A DNA stretch of 43,315 bases. Origin: Acidobacteriota bacterium. Its GTDB lineage: Bacteria > Acidobacteriota > Vicinamibacteria > Vicinamibacterales > UBA8438. The position numbers were made by a program, and so were the translations under genes. The stretch spans positions 17,817-61,131 of the forward strand of contig JAGWAH010000007.1 of NCBI GenBank assembly GCA_021296515.1, written 5' to 3'. Positions 19,796 to 27,559 of this stretch are shown here, one piece after another. The notes beneath the pieces are model-generated. The model was given only the letters and a program-made list of their open reading frames with translations, did no database searches and was not told where the DNA came from. Position 1 is the first letter of the stretch. Each line of letters starts with the position of its first letter.

Positions 19796-20461
19796 GTGAA
19801 GATCCTCGACGCCGATTTCGTCACCAGCATGCCCGCGGGCGGGCGGCTGCCGCCCGATTCCGGCCCCCTGATCGCGATGGTGGGCCGGTCGAACGTCGGC
19901 AAGTCGAGTCTCATCAACGCGCTGATCCGCCGCGGTCTGGCACGGGCCGGCGCCAGGCCGGGCACCACGCGCCTCGTGAATCTCTACGCCGTGCGCGCCG
20001 TTCCGGCGGCTGGGAGGCGCGCCATGCGATCGACTTTCGCGGACCTGCCCGGCTACGGCTTCGCCCGCGGAGGACCGGAAGCACGCCACGAATTCGAGAC
20101 GATCGTGCGGGACTTCTTCGTGCAGGCAACGGTCCGAGCGGACCCGCGCCGACCGTTGGACCCGCGCCTGGCGGGCGTCATTCTACTGGTGGATGGCCGA
20201 CACCCGGGACTTGACAGTGACCTGGCGGCACACGCCTGGCTCGCCGAGCAGGGCTACGAGCGCATCGTCGTGACCACGAAGAACGACCGCATGTCGCGCA
20301 GTGCGCAGGCCCGAGCGCGACACGCGCATGAAGTCGCGCTCGGCCGCTCCGTGCTTCCGGTGTCCGGCAAGACCGGCACCGGCGTGCCCGCGGTCCGCAC
20401 GGCCGTCGGACAGATGCTGAGCGCGGCGACCGCGCCAATTCCCGCCGACGGCCTGCTATAA
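19796..20461 (+). CDS. engB: ribosome biogenesis GTPase EngB (YihA/YsxC)
   Basis: This TRAFAC GTPase assists large-subunit assembly. G1 GRSNVGKSSLINAL, G2 in PGTTRLVNLY, G3 DLPGYGFA and a G5-like SGKTGTG are visible. G4 reads TKNDR where the family usually has TKxDK. From the GTG at 19796 (VKILDADFVTS) the protein has 221 residues, close to the normal 200 or so; the frame extends 30 codons upstream to a GTG-type start at 19706, which would run through the hairpins, so I prefer the shorter form. No clear ribosome-binding site precedes 19796. The stop overlaps the rpmE promoter. Confidence 0.9.
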   Translation: MKILDADFVTSMPAGGRLPPDSGPLIAMVGRSNVGKSSLINALIRRGLARAGARPGTTRLVNLYAVRAVPAAGRRAMRSTFADLPGYGFARGGPEARHEFETIVRDFFVQATVRADPRRPLDPRLAGVILLVDGRHPGLDSDLAAHAWLAEQGYERIVVTTKNDRMSRSAQARARHAHEVALGRSVLPVSGKTGTGVPAVRTAVGQMLSAATAPIPADGLL

Positions 20462-20462
20462 T
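20454..20462 (+). promoter_or_regulatory. extended -10 promoter for rpmE
   Basis: TGCTATAAT is a perfect extended -10 (TGn-TATAAT) overlapping the last codons of engB, whose TAA is inside the TATAAT. No -35 is needed for this class. Start would be near 20469, giving a leader of about 26 bases with GGGAG before the GTG at 20495. Confidence 0.6.
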
Positions 20463-20494
20463 TCCCTGTTGCGTAGTCGAACAGGGAGCAGAAC

Positions 20495-20734
20495 GTGAGG
20501 GCAGACATCCACCCGCAATACCATGAGGTCGACGTCCGGTGCGCGTGCGGCGCCACCTGGAAGACCCGGTCGACCAAGAAGGAGCTGCACCTCGAAATCT
20601 GCTCGAGCTGCCACCCGTTCTTCACCGGACGCCAGAAGCTGGTCGACACCGAGGGCCGCGTCGAGCGCTTCATGAAGAAATACGGCAAAGTGACCGTGGA
20701 AGGTCGCCGCAAGCAGCAGCGCACGCAGCGCTAG
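20495..20734 (+). CDS. rpmE: 50S ribosomal protein L31
   Basis: The 79-residue protein is the zinc-binding (C+) form of L31, with Cys16, Cys18, Cys36 and Cys39 in RCACGATW and [26 protein letters not shown], the family signature. L31 sits on the large subunit and helps bridge the subunits. GTG 20495 has GGGAGCAGAAC just upstream. Its TAG shares a CTAG with the stop of the convergent SDR gene. Confidence 0.97.
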   Translation: MRADIHPQYHEVDVRCACGATWKTRSTKKELHLEICSSCHPFFTGRQKLVDTEGRVERFMKKYGKVTVEGRRKQQRTQR

Positions 20735-21507
20735 ATCAACGACCGCGACTGGCAGCCGTCGACGGTGACGGACGCGCCGCTCACCCAACTCGCCCGCGGC
20801 GAGGCGAGAAACGCGACGACGGCGCCCACTTCCTCTGCGCGGCCGAAGCGGCCGAACGGGAGTTGCTCCCGCACGAACGCCGCCATCCCTTCCGGGTCTT
20901 CCTGCTGCCGGCGGTGCCACGACCCGCCGGGAAACGAGATGGACCCGGGCGCCACGCTGTTCACGCGGATATTGTGAGGCGCCAGCTCGCGGGCCATCGA
21001 CTTGGCGAGACTGATCTCGGCCGCCTTGACCGCGTTGTAGGTCATCCTCCCACCGGACTCGCGGCCCCAGATCGACGCGATCATGATGATGGCCCCGCCG
21101 CCGCGCGCGCGCAGATGCGGCACCGACAGGCGCGACGCCCGGATGGCCGGAAACAGCGTCTCGTCCAACGCCGCGTTCCAGGCCGCATCCTCCGTCTCGA
21201 CGATGCCCCCGCCGCCGGCCCGCCCGACGTTGTTGACCAGGACGTCCAGGCCGCCGAACTTCTCCACGGTCCGGCCGACGACCGCCGCGACGCCTTCCGC
21301 CGTCGACAGATCGGCCTGTACCGCCAGCACGCGGACCGCGCCGCGCTCCCGCCGCAGCGTCTCTGCCGCCGCCTCGAGGCGCTCGGCGCCGCGGGCGCAG
21401 ATGGCCACCTTGCAGCCCTCGTCGAGCAACGCGCGCGCCGACGCCAATCCGAGGCCGCGGCTCGACCCGGTCACCAGGGCAATCCTGTCCGTGAGTTGCA
21501 GATCCAT
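20731..21507 (-). CDS. short-chain dehydrogenase/reductase (SDR), 3-oxoacyl-reductase-like
   Basis: The 258-residue classical SDR has the NAD(P)-binding TGSSRGLG, the NNVG motif, catalytic Ser in IIMIASIWG, and YNAVK with the Tyr and Lys of the active site. The PG motif region is [14 protein letters not shown], and it ends [10 protein letters not shown] as FabG-like enzymes do. The Arg after the first Ser pair (SSR) and CARG in strand two suggest preference for NADP(H). The substrate cannot be told. It stands alone between rpmE (convergent) and the DUF547 gene, 32 bases downstream of the latter. Confidence 0.9.
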   Translation of the reverse strand: MDLQLTDRIALVTGSSRGLGLASARALLDEGCKVAICARGAERLEAAAETLRRERGAVRVLAVQADLSTAEGVAAVVGRTVEKFGGLDVLVNNVGRAGGGGIVETEDAAWNAALDETLFPAIRASRLSVPHLRARGGGAIIMIASIWGRESGGRMTYNAVKAAEISLAKSMARELAPHNIRVNSVAPGSISFPGGSWHRRQQEDPEGMAAFVREQLPFGRFGRAEEVGAVVAFLASPRASWVSGASVTVDGCQSRSLI

Positions 21508-21539
21508 TTCCTGTCCGTGCCGTCATCGGAAGCGCACCG

Positions 21540-22526
21540 CTACGGGCGGCCGCCGGTGAGATCGTTCAGCCGCCAGTCGAACTCCTGATACTCGAAACTG
21601 AACGTGTTCTGCGCGAGAAAGGCCCGTTCGCTCGGAAAGAGCGACGACTCGATCAGGTTCAATACGGCCCGCTCTATCGGGGAACGCCCCGAGTCCGTCC
21701 AGCCGCGGTCCGCGTAGGCTCGGATCAACGCTTCCCGCCGCCACCCGAAGATGGGACTCACCCGCACCGTATCCGCCAGTCGGTCCAGCGCAACGCCCCA
21801 CGGCTCAGTAGCGAACTCCTCCACGACCGCCGCCAGTTGCTCCTCGAGGCGCGCGGCGGAATAGGCCTCGCTGCGCAGCCGACCGCTGCCGACGGCGCCG
21901 CGGCCGAGCGCGAGGAACACCCGCGGGTCGCCCAGCGACGCCAGGGCGGAGGACTCGATCGCGTCGAGCGTGAGCTCCCGGCCGGCCACGGTGTGCGTGA
22001 TTCCCTCGAAGGCCCCCGGAATCTGGCGGATGCTGTCCGGCGGATACCCTGGCGAGTCTCCGCGGATCGGGTAGTGAGCCACGACGGTTCGGAGCACGAG
22101 CGCGTTGTAGGCGTTCAGCCAGAAGGCGATCCGCTGCCCCGTCGACCAGCCGTCGAAGCCGGCCGGCACCTCGCGCAGGGCTCGGACGTAGCGATCGAGA
22201 ACAGTCCGCTCGGCGCGGAGCGCGCGGTAGTAGACGAGCCCGTCGCGCACGTAAAGGTTGAGAATGCGATCCAGCGGTTCGTCCGCCGCCCGCTGGACTG
22301 CAGCCGACGCTGCGACGGATGCCGCCCCCGGAGCCGGTTCCGCCGGCGAACTCGCTGCCGGCCGAGCCGCGGCGTACGGTCTCCCCATCGCGCCCGGCGC
22401 CGCCAACTCCCCGGCATCGGCATTGCCGGTCCCCAACAGCTCACCTGCACCGATGAGCGCTGCCAGAACAGCCGCGATCGCGCTGAGGACGGACCTGAAC
22501 ATCGGCGGGCGTCCGGACACCGTCAT
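21540..22526 (-). CDS. DUF547 domain protein with N-terminal export signal or anchor
   Basis: The 328-residue protein begins with a hydrophobic segment (FRSVLSAIAAVLAALIGAGELL), then an Ala/Pro-rich linker to about residue 80, and a DUF547 domain (PF04784): LYVRDGLVYYRALRAER, GQRIAFWLNAYNALVLRTVVAHYP, SIRQIPGAF, LTLDAIE, DPRVFLALGRGAVGSGRL, and VSPIFGWRREAL. The domain is thought to be thiol-peptidase-like; the YWINxYNAL-type motif here reads FWLNAYNAL. Cellular role is unknown; it is probably periplasmic. ATG 22526 or 22502 could start it; neither has a strong ribosome-binding site. It is divergent from the small membrane protein at 22584. Confidence 0.8.
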   Translation of the reverse strand: MTVSGRPPMFRSVLSAIAAVLAALIGAGELLGTGNADAGELAAPGAMGRPYAAARPAASSPAEPAPGAASVAASAAVQRAADEPLDRILNLYVRDGLVYYRALRAERTVLDRYVRALREVPAGFDGWSTGQRIAFWLNAYNALVLRTVVAHYPIRGDSPGYPPDSIRQIPGAFEGITHTVAGRELTLDAIESSALASLGDPRVFLALGRGAVGSGRLRSEAYSAARLEEQLAAVVEEFATEPWGVALDRLADTVRVSPIFGWRREALIRAYADRGWTDSGRSPIERAVLNLIESSLFPSERAFLAQNTFSFEYQEFDWRLNDLTGGRP

Positions 22527-22583
22527 CGGCGGGGAACACTACGACCTCCACCGCGCGACGCGGCATGATACAACAGAGGAACG

Positions 22584-22988
22584 ATGCTCAGAGTAGCCGC
22601 GCTCGGCATGTTCCTCTACGGCCTGCACGACGTGGTCGTCGGCGCGGCCGACCTCCTCGGCGCCGGCGCCCTCGAGTGGTGGGCCAACGTTTGGCGGATG
22701 CTGGCCGGAGCGATGCTGGCGCTGGCCGCCGCGCTCGTACGCGTGTCGATGCCGGGCGGACTCGCCCTTGCCGTCGCCGCGCTGCTCGGCCTGCAGTCGA
22801 TCAGCCTGCACAACGACGCGCACTTCTACGGGCGGCTCGATCTGATGGTCGTCCCCCAGACCCTTCGCGCGGTCTTCGCGGCCACCCTCGTCGCCCTGGC
22901 GCACTTCGGCTGGGGCATGGTCGGCGGTGGCGACAGTCCGAACGCCGGAGGCGTGAGCTCGGATCACAATGAACCTGACCGAGTCTGA
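22584..22988 (+). CDS. small hypothetical membrane protein
   Basis: The 134-residue protein has about four hydrophobic segments (MLRVAALGMFLYGLHDVVVGAADLL, MLAGAMLALAAALV, LALAVAALLGLQSISL, LRAVFAATLVALAHFGWGM) and a short polar tail. I do not recognise a family. The even hydrophobic pattern, ATG start and fit between two genes on the other strand make it likely real. Function unknown; inner-membrane location inferred. Confidence 0.6.
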   Translation: MLRVAALGMFLYGLHDVVVGAADLLGAGALEWWANVWRMLAGAMLALAAALVRVSMPGGLALAVAALLGLQSISLHNDAHFYGRLDLMVVPQTLRAVFAATLVALAHFGWGMVGGGDSPNAGGVSSDHNEPDRV

Positions 22989-23021
22989 GAGTCTGCGATG
23001 ACGCTGTGACGTGTCTCTTCG

Positions 23022-25790
23022 CTACGCGCACCCGCTCGTGGCGCCGCAGTTGACGCACTTGTAGCAGGCGCCGTTGCGGATCATGATCGCGCCGCAGGTC
23101 GAGCAGGGCGGCGCGTCCTCGTCGTTCTGGATGGCGTAGGCGGGCGAACCGTTCCGCCCCGCGCTCCGCGCGGGAGCGTCGGTCGGGATCGCCTCGCCGA
23201 AGGTCAACTGCTCGCCGGTCTCGGCCGCGACCTCGTCGCTGACGTTGACGCCCGCGTGGAACTGCGCCTCCGGCGAGAGGAACTTCGTCGCCAGCCAGCG
23301 GAAGACGTAGTCGACGATCGACTTGGCCATCGTCAGGCCGGCCGGCTCGAACCGCACGTGGCTGAACTTGTCGACCAGGACCTGCAGCGGCACGCCGTAC
23401 TGCAGCGAATAGGAGACGGCCTGCGCGAACGCGTCGGCGAAGCCGGAGATGGTCGACCCTTCCTTGGCCATCACCAGGAAGATCTCCCCGGGCGTGCCGT
23501 CCCCGAACAACCCGACCGTGATGTAGCCCTCGTGCCCGGCGATGTCGAACTTGTGCGTGATGGCATCGCGCTCGTCCGGCAACTTGCGCCGCACGGGCTG
23601 ATCGCCGGACGCAGCCACCGCCTCTTCTGCTGTCTGCTTGGCGGTATTGAGCGGCTGCGTCCGCTTGCTTCCGTCCCGGTAGATCGAGACCGCCTTGGTG
23701 CCGAGCCGCCAGGCGTCGAGGTACGCCCGCTCGATATCCTCGACCGTCGCTTCGTGCGGCACGTTGATGGTCTTCGAGATGGCCCCGGAGATGAACGGCT
23801 GCGTCGCCCCGATCATCTTCAGGTGCCCCGTGTAGTGGATGAACCGCGAGCCCTTGGCCGGCTTGAAGGCGCAGTCGAACACCGGCAGGTGCGCCGGGTC
23901 GAGATGCGGCGCGTCCTCGATGGTGTCGTGCTCGTCGATGTACTGCACGATGCTGTTGATCTGATCGTCGCCATACCCCAGCCGCGCCAATGCCACCGGC
24001 ACCGTGTGATTGACGATCTGCATCAGGCCGCCGCCCACGAGCCGCTTGTACTTCACGAGCGCGATGTCCGGCTCCACGCCGGTGGTGTCGCAGTCCATCA
24101 TGAAGCCGATGGTCCCGGTCGGGGCGAGCACGGTGGCCTGCGCGTTGCGAAAGCCGTGCTTCTCGCCGAGCTCTACCACGTCGTTCCACGAGTCGGCCGC
24201 GGCCTGACGCAAATCCGCCGGCACGTGCGCCCCGGAGACGTTCTTCAGCGCGTCGCGGTGCTTCCGCATCACCCGCAGGAACGGCTGCTCGTTCTTGGCG
24301 TAGCCGGCGAACGGCCCGCCGCAGTCGCGCGCGATCCGGGCCGACTGGGCGTACGCCTCACCCGTCATCAGGGCGGTGATGGCCGCCGCGTAGTCGCGCC
24401 CCTCGTCGCTGTCGTACGGCACCCCGCGCGACATCAGCAACGCGCCGAGGTTGGCGTAGCCGAGACCGAGCGGGCGGAAGTCGTGGCTGTTGCGGCCAAT
24501 CGCCTCGGTCGGATAGCTGGCGTTGCCGACGATGATCTCCTGCGCGGTGATCAACGTCCGGACCGCGGCGCGGAACGTCTCGACGTCGAACTCCCCCGGC
24601 TCGTGCGGCTTCATGAACTGCATCAGGTTCAGCGAGGCGAGGTTGCACGCCGAGTCGTCCAGGAACATGTACTCCGAGCACGGATTCGACGCGTTGATGC
24701 GGTCCGTGTGCGGACACGTGTGCCAGTCGTTGACGGTGGTGTCGAACTGCATCCCCGGGTCGCCGCAAACGTGCGTCCCCTCGGCCACCGCCCGCATCAG
24801 GTCGCGGGCCCGATAGGTCTCCATGACCCGACGGTCGCCGTGAACGGCGCGCGTCTGCCATTCCCCGTCGTCGACCACGGCGCGCATGAACTCGTCCGGC
24901 ACGCGCAGGCTGTTGTTCGAGTTCTGGAAGAAGACGGAGTTGTACGCCGGGCCGGTGAACGAACCGTCGTAGCCGGCGTCGATCAGGGCCCAGGCCTTGC
25001 GCTCCTCCTCGACCTTGCAGTTGATGAACTCGAGGACGTCCGGGTGGTCGGCGTTGAGGATCACCATCTTGGCGGCGCGGCGCGTCTTGCCGCCCGACTT
25101 GATGACCCCGGCGAAGGCATCGTAGCCCTTCATGAACGACACCGGCCCCGAGGCGGTTCCCCCGCCCGCGAGCAGCTCGCGCGACGACCGGATCGGCGAG
25201 AGGTTCGTGCCCGTGCCGGACCCGAACTTGAAGAGCATCCCCTCGGTCCTGGCGAGCGTGAGGATCGACTCCATCGTGTCCTCGACCGAGTTGATGAAGC
25301 AGGCCGAGCACTGCGGCGCCTTCTCGAAACCGCAGTTGAACCAGACCGGGCTGTTGAACGCCGCCTTCTGCCGCACCAGAAGGAACTTCAGGTCGCCTCT
25401 GAACGCCTGGAGGTCCTCCGCCGTCGCGAAATACCGCTGCCGGTCGGCCCACCCGGCGATGGTGTCGACCACCCGGCCGATGAGCTGCCGGACGCTCCGC
25501 TCGCGATCCGGGGACGAAAGCTGACCTCGGAAGTACTTCGAGACGACGATGTTGGTCGCCTGTTGCGACCAGAACGCGGGAACCTCCACGCCGCGCTGCT
25601 CGAAGACGACGTCGCCGCGCTCGTTGGCGATCACCGCCGACCGCGTCTCCCACTCGATCTCGTCGAAGGGATCGACGCCGACGCGGCTGAACGCGCGGGG
25701 AAACTCGAGCCTCGTGCTCGTCGACCTGATCGGGTCCATAGCCGGCGGCGACACCGGTACGGCGGACTCCTGCGCAGCGCCTCCTGACAT
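23022..25790 (-). CDS. nrdJ: vitamin B12-dependent (class II) ribonucleotide reductase
   Basis: NrdJ reduces ribonucleotides using an adenosylcobalamin-generated thiyl radical, with or without oxygen. The 922-residue protein shows FNSPVWFNCGFEKAPQCSACF (first redox Cys), LFKFGSGTGTNLSPIRSS, the active-site NASNPCSEYMFLDDSACNLASLNL (radical Cys and Glu), PTGTIGFMMDCDTTGVEPD and a C-terminal zinc-ribbon-like tail CSTCGAIMIRNG...CYKCVNCGATSGC that renews the active site. ATG 25790 (MSGGAAQ) follows AAGGGG and GGAG; the frame extends upstream to 25853 without family sequence. No nrdAB or nrdDG is in the window. A promoter and NrdR-like boxes lie upstream. Confidence 0.95.
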   Translation of the reverse strand: MSGGAAQESAVPVSPPAMDPIRSTSTRLEFPRAFSRVGVDPFDEIEWETRSAVIANERGDVVFEQRGVEVPAFWSQQATNIVVSKYFRGQLSSPDRERSVRQLIGRVVDTIAGWADRQRYFATAEDLQAFRGDLKFLLVRQKAAFNSPVWFNCGFEKAPQCSACFINSVEDTMESILTLARTEGMLFKFGSGTGTNLSPIRSSRELLAGGGTASGPVSFMKGYDAFAGVIKSGGKTRRAAKMVILNADHPDVLEFINCKVEEERKAWALIDAGYDGSFTGPAYNSVFFQNSNNSLRVPDEFMRAVVDDGEWQTRAVHGDRRVMETYRARDLMRAVAEGTHVCGDPGMQFDTTVNDWHTCPHTDRINASNPCSEYMFLDDSACNLASLNLMQFMKPHEPGEFDVETFRAAVRTLITAQEIIVGNASYPTEAIGRNSHDFRPLGLGYANLGALLMSRGVPYDSDEGRDYAAAITALMTGEAYAQSARIARDCGGPFAGYAKNEQPFLRVMRKHRDALKNVSGAHVPADLRQAAADSWNDVVELGEKHGFRNAQATVLAPTGTIGFMMDCDTTGVEPDIALVKYKRLVGGGLMQIVNHTVPVALARLGYGDDQINSIVQYIDEHDTIEDAPHLDPAHLPVFDCAFKPAKGSRFIHYTGHLKMIGATQPFISGAISKTINVPHEATVEDIERAYLDAWRLGTKAVSIYRDGSKRTQPLNTAKQTAEEAVAASGDQPVRRKLPDERDAITHKFDIAGHEGYITVGLFGDGTPGEIFLVMAKEGSTISGFADAFAQAVSYSLQYGVPLQVLVDKFSHVRFEPAGLTMAKSIVDYVFRWLATKFLSPEAQFHAGVNVSDEVAAETGEQLTFGEAIPTDAPARSAGRNGSPAYAIQNDEDAPPCSTCGAIMIRNGACYKCVNCGATSGCA

Positions 25791-25934
25791 CTCCAACCCC
25801 TTTCCACTGTCGCCGCCGCCACCACCCGCAAATCGGACGCGAACGCAAAGCATCGTTCACTCACGATACCCCGGTGCCCCACTCGAAACGGGGGCACGCC
25901 CAACGCGTTCACCCGTATGGCAACGGACCGCTCA

Positions 25935-25963
25935 ATGATGCGCCAGTCTCGCACCGGTGTCAA
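25935..25963 (-). promoter_or_regulatory. probable nrdJ promoter
   Basis: On the minus strand TTGACA (25963-25958), 17 bases, then CATCAT (25940-25935, three of six to TATAAT). Start would be near 25928, giving a leader of about 140 bases. I see no cobalamin riboswitch in that leader. The -35 lies inside the first NrdR-like box. Confidence 0.5.
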
Positions 25964-26003
25964 CATGTGGGGGCATTGCCCATAGAACCCCAATATATTG
26001 GGA
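25958..26003 (-). promoter_or_regulatory. NrdR-like operator (two boxes)
   Basis: CCCCAATATATTGGGA at 25988-26003 contains the palindromic core CAATATATTG of the NrdR box (consensus acaCwAtATaTwGtgt). A weaker box, TGTCAACATGTGGGGG at 25958-25973, has its centre 30 bases away, close to the roughly three-helical-turn spacing of paired NrdR sites. NrdR represses ribonucleotide reductase genes according to (d)ATP level. The weak box overlaps the nrdJ -35. No nrdR gene is in the window. Confidence 0.65.
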
Positions 26004-26054
26004 TAGCTGTGGAAAGACTGTTGGCGGGCTGTGGCAGGATGCTAAAGTGCCGCA

Positions 26055-26858
26055 GTGGTTGATCCGGACCGTGAGACTGACCCTGGCCGGCCGGCTGTGG
26101 ATTCCGAAGCCGAACCGGACACCGCCCCGGCGGGGCCCGCGCCGGAAACCCGCGTCCCCGGCCGCGTCGTGCCGTCGCTCTTCGAGGTGATCCTCTGCTC
26201 CGGGTTTCCGACCCAGCTCGTTCTCTCGGCCTTGCTGACCGCGGCCGGATTCGCGGCGCTGTCGCCGACCGGCGACCCATCGTTCGGCTACATCGTCGCG
26301 CTCACGCTGCTGGATGTGGTCGTCGTGCTCGTTCTCGTCACGACCTTCCTGCACGCGCGGAACGAGTCGGTCCGCGAGCTCGTCCTCGGCGCTCGTCCCC
26401 CGCAACGCGAGGCGGCACTCGGCGTACTGCTCACGCCGCCGATCGTCGTGGGCGCCGTGGGCACGCTGCTGCTCATCGGATGGCTGGCGCCGGGACTGCG
26501 CAACGTGCCCGACAATCCGCTCGGCGCCATGCTCTCGACGCCGGAACGTGCGCTGCTCTTCGCCCTCGTCGTCGTTCTGGCCGGCGGACTGCGCGAGGAA
26601 CTGCAGCGGGCCTTCATCCTGCGCCGCTTCGATCAGCATCTGGGCGGCGGCTGGCTCGGTCTCGTCGTCTTCAGCATCGCCTTCGGCCTCGGCCACGCCA
26701 TCCAGGGCTGGGACACGGTCATCGTGACCGGTGCGCTCGGCGCCCTCTGGGGCGTGCTCTATCTCCTGCGCGGCAGCGCGGTCGCCGCCATGGTCAGCCA
26801 TACCGGCTTCAACCTCACGCAGATAGCGCTGGCCGTCGCCGGAGCCCAGGCTGCCTGA
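26055..26858 (+). CDS. CPBP-family (CAAX protease/Abi-like) intramembrane protein
   Basis: The 267-residue membrane protein has a disordered acidic/Pro N-terminus (about 1-40), then several membrane helices and the three CPBP motifs: REELQRAFILRRF, FGLGHAIQGWD (FxxxH) and SHTGFN (HxxxN). Relatives include CAAX prenyl endopeptidases and bacteriocin-immunity proteins, but most bacterial members have no known substrate. The first motif has its Arg one place earlier (EExxR) than the common EExxxR. GTG 26055 is the start used. The gene is divergent from nrdJ, separated by 264 bases that hold the NrdR-like boxes, and convergent with the SurA-like gene. Confidence 0.82.
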   Translation: MVDPDRETDPGRPAVDSEAEPDTAPAGPAPETRVPGRVVPSLFEVILCSGFPTQLVLSALLTAAGFAALSPTGDPSFGYIVALTLLDVVVVLVLVTTFLHARNESVRELVLGARPPQREAALGVLLTPPIVVGAVGTLLLIGWLAPGLRNVPDNPLGAMLSTPERALLFALVVVLAGGLREELQRAFILRRFDQHLGGGWLGLVVFSIAFGLGHAIQGWDTVIVTGALGALWGVLYLLRGSAVAAMVSHTGFNLTQIALAVAGAQAA

Positions 26859-26907
26859 CACGCCTGCCGAACGTCGCCGGAGTCGCATCGACGGCCCGGA
26901 ACGAGTC

Positions 26908-27543
26908 TCACCGGTCCACCCGCATCACCTCCGCGCGACGCAGCAGACCGGCGAGCCAGCCCTCGACCAGCGCCGCACGGCGGTCCGTCCAGAGGTCTTC
27001 CCGGACCCGGTCGCGCACGGCCTCGAACGGAAGCTCCTCTCCGTCTTCCAGGAACCGCGCGCGGTGCGCATCGTAGTGGGTGCGCAACTGCGCCTCGGTC
27101 AGCCGGCCGGGACCTCCGAAACGACCCGCCACATACTCCTCGACGCGGATGTCGTCCCGCAGGATCTGCCGCAGATCGTCCACCCCGATCCCGACCGTCG
27201 AGAGGAAGCGGGCGAACGCGGCGGGGTCGGCGAAACGCGCTTGCACGGCCGCCACGTCGCGCTCGACGCGGGCCGGCGGAGGTGAAGCCTGACGGTATCG
27301 ATTGACCTCGTCGAGGGCGAGCCGGCGCTCGATCAGCCGGCTCAGGGCCGCCGCTTCCCGAGCCGCGGGCTCCCGATCGCGGACGTTCCACAACCCCCGC
27401 TCATGCAAGCCGAGATCGAGGAACGCCCGCACGTCCGAAGCGAGAATCACCTGCCCGGACACCACGGCGAGCACCCGGTCGAGGGCTTGGGCCGCCGGGC
27501 CGGACGGCCAGCCGAACAACACGAGCAGCAGGCAGAACAGCAC
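26908..27543 (-). CDS. SurA N-terminal-like periplasmic chaperone lacking a parvulin domain
   Basis: GTG 27543 opens a signal peptide (VLFCLLLVLFGWPSGPAAQ). LDRVLAVVSGQVILASDVRAFLDL follows, the typical start of SurA/PpiD-type chaperones, then helical sequence with LSRLIERRLALDEVNRY and a C-terminal LPFEAVRDRVREDL helix that closes the SurA core. At 211 residues there is no parvulin (rotamase) domain; SurA of E. coli has two. It begins 17 bases after the BamA-like stop, in the same direction, which suits a chaperone for outer-membrane proteins. Function is inferred from the fold signature and neighbours. Confidence 0.7.
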   Translation of the reverse strand: MLFCLLLVLFGWPSGPAAQALDRVLAVVSGQVILASDVRAFLDLGLHERGLWNVRDREPAAREAAALSRLIERRLALDEVNRYRQASPPPARVERDVAAVQARFADPAAFARFLSTVGIGVDDLRQILRDDIRVEEYVAGRFGGPGRLTEAQLRTHYDAHRARFLEDGEELPFEAVRDRVREDLWTDRRAALVEGWLAGLLRRAEVMRVDR

Positions 27544-27559
27544 GCTGACGGACCGGCGG

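Noticed and set aside
25791-25930. Cobalamin riboswitch in the nrdJ leader
   Set aside because: The leader is about 140 bases and I find no B12-box-like sequence; regulation by NrdR is better supported.
26009-26017. Possible DnaA box (TGTGGAAAG) beside the AT-rich palindrome upstream of nrdJ
   Set aside because: Only seven of nine bases match, it is single, and there is no dnaA, dnaN or box cluster; an NrdR operator explains the palindrome better.
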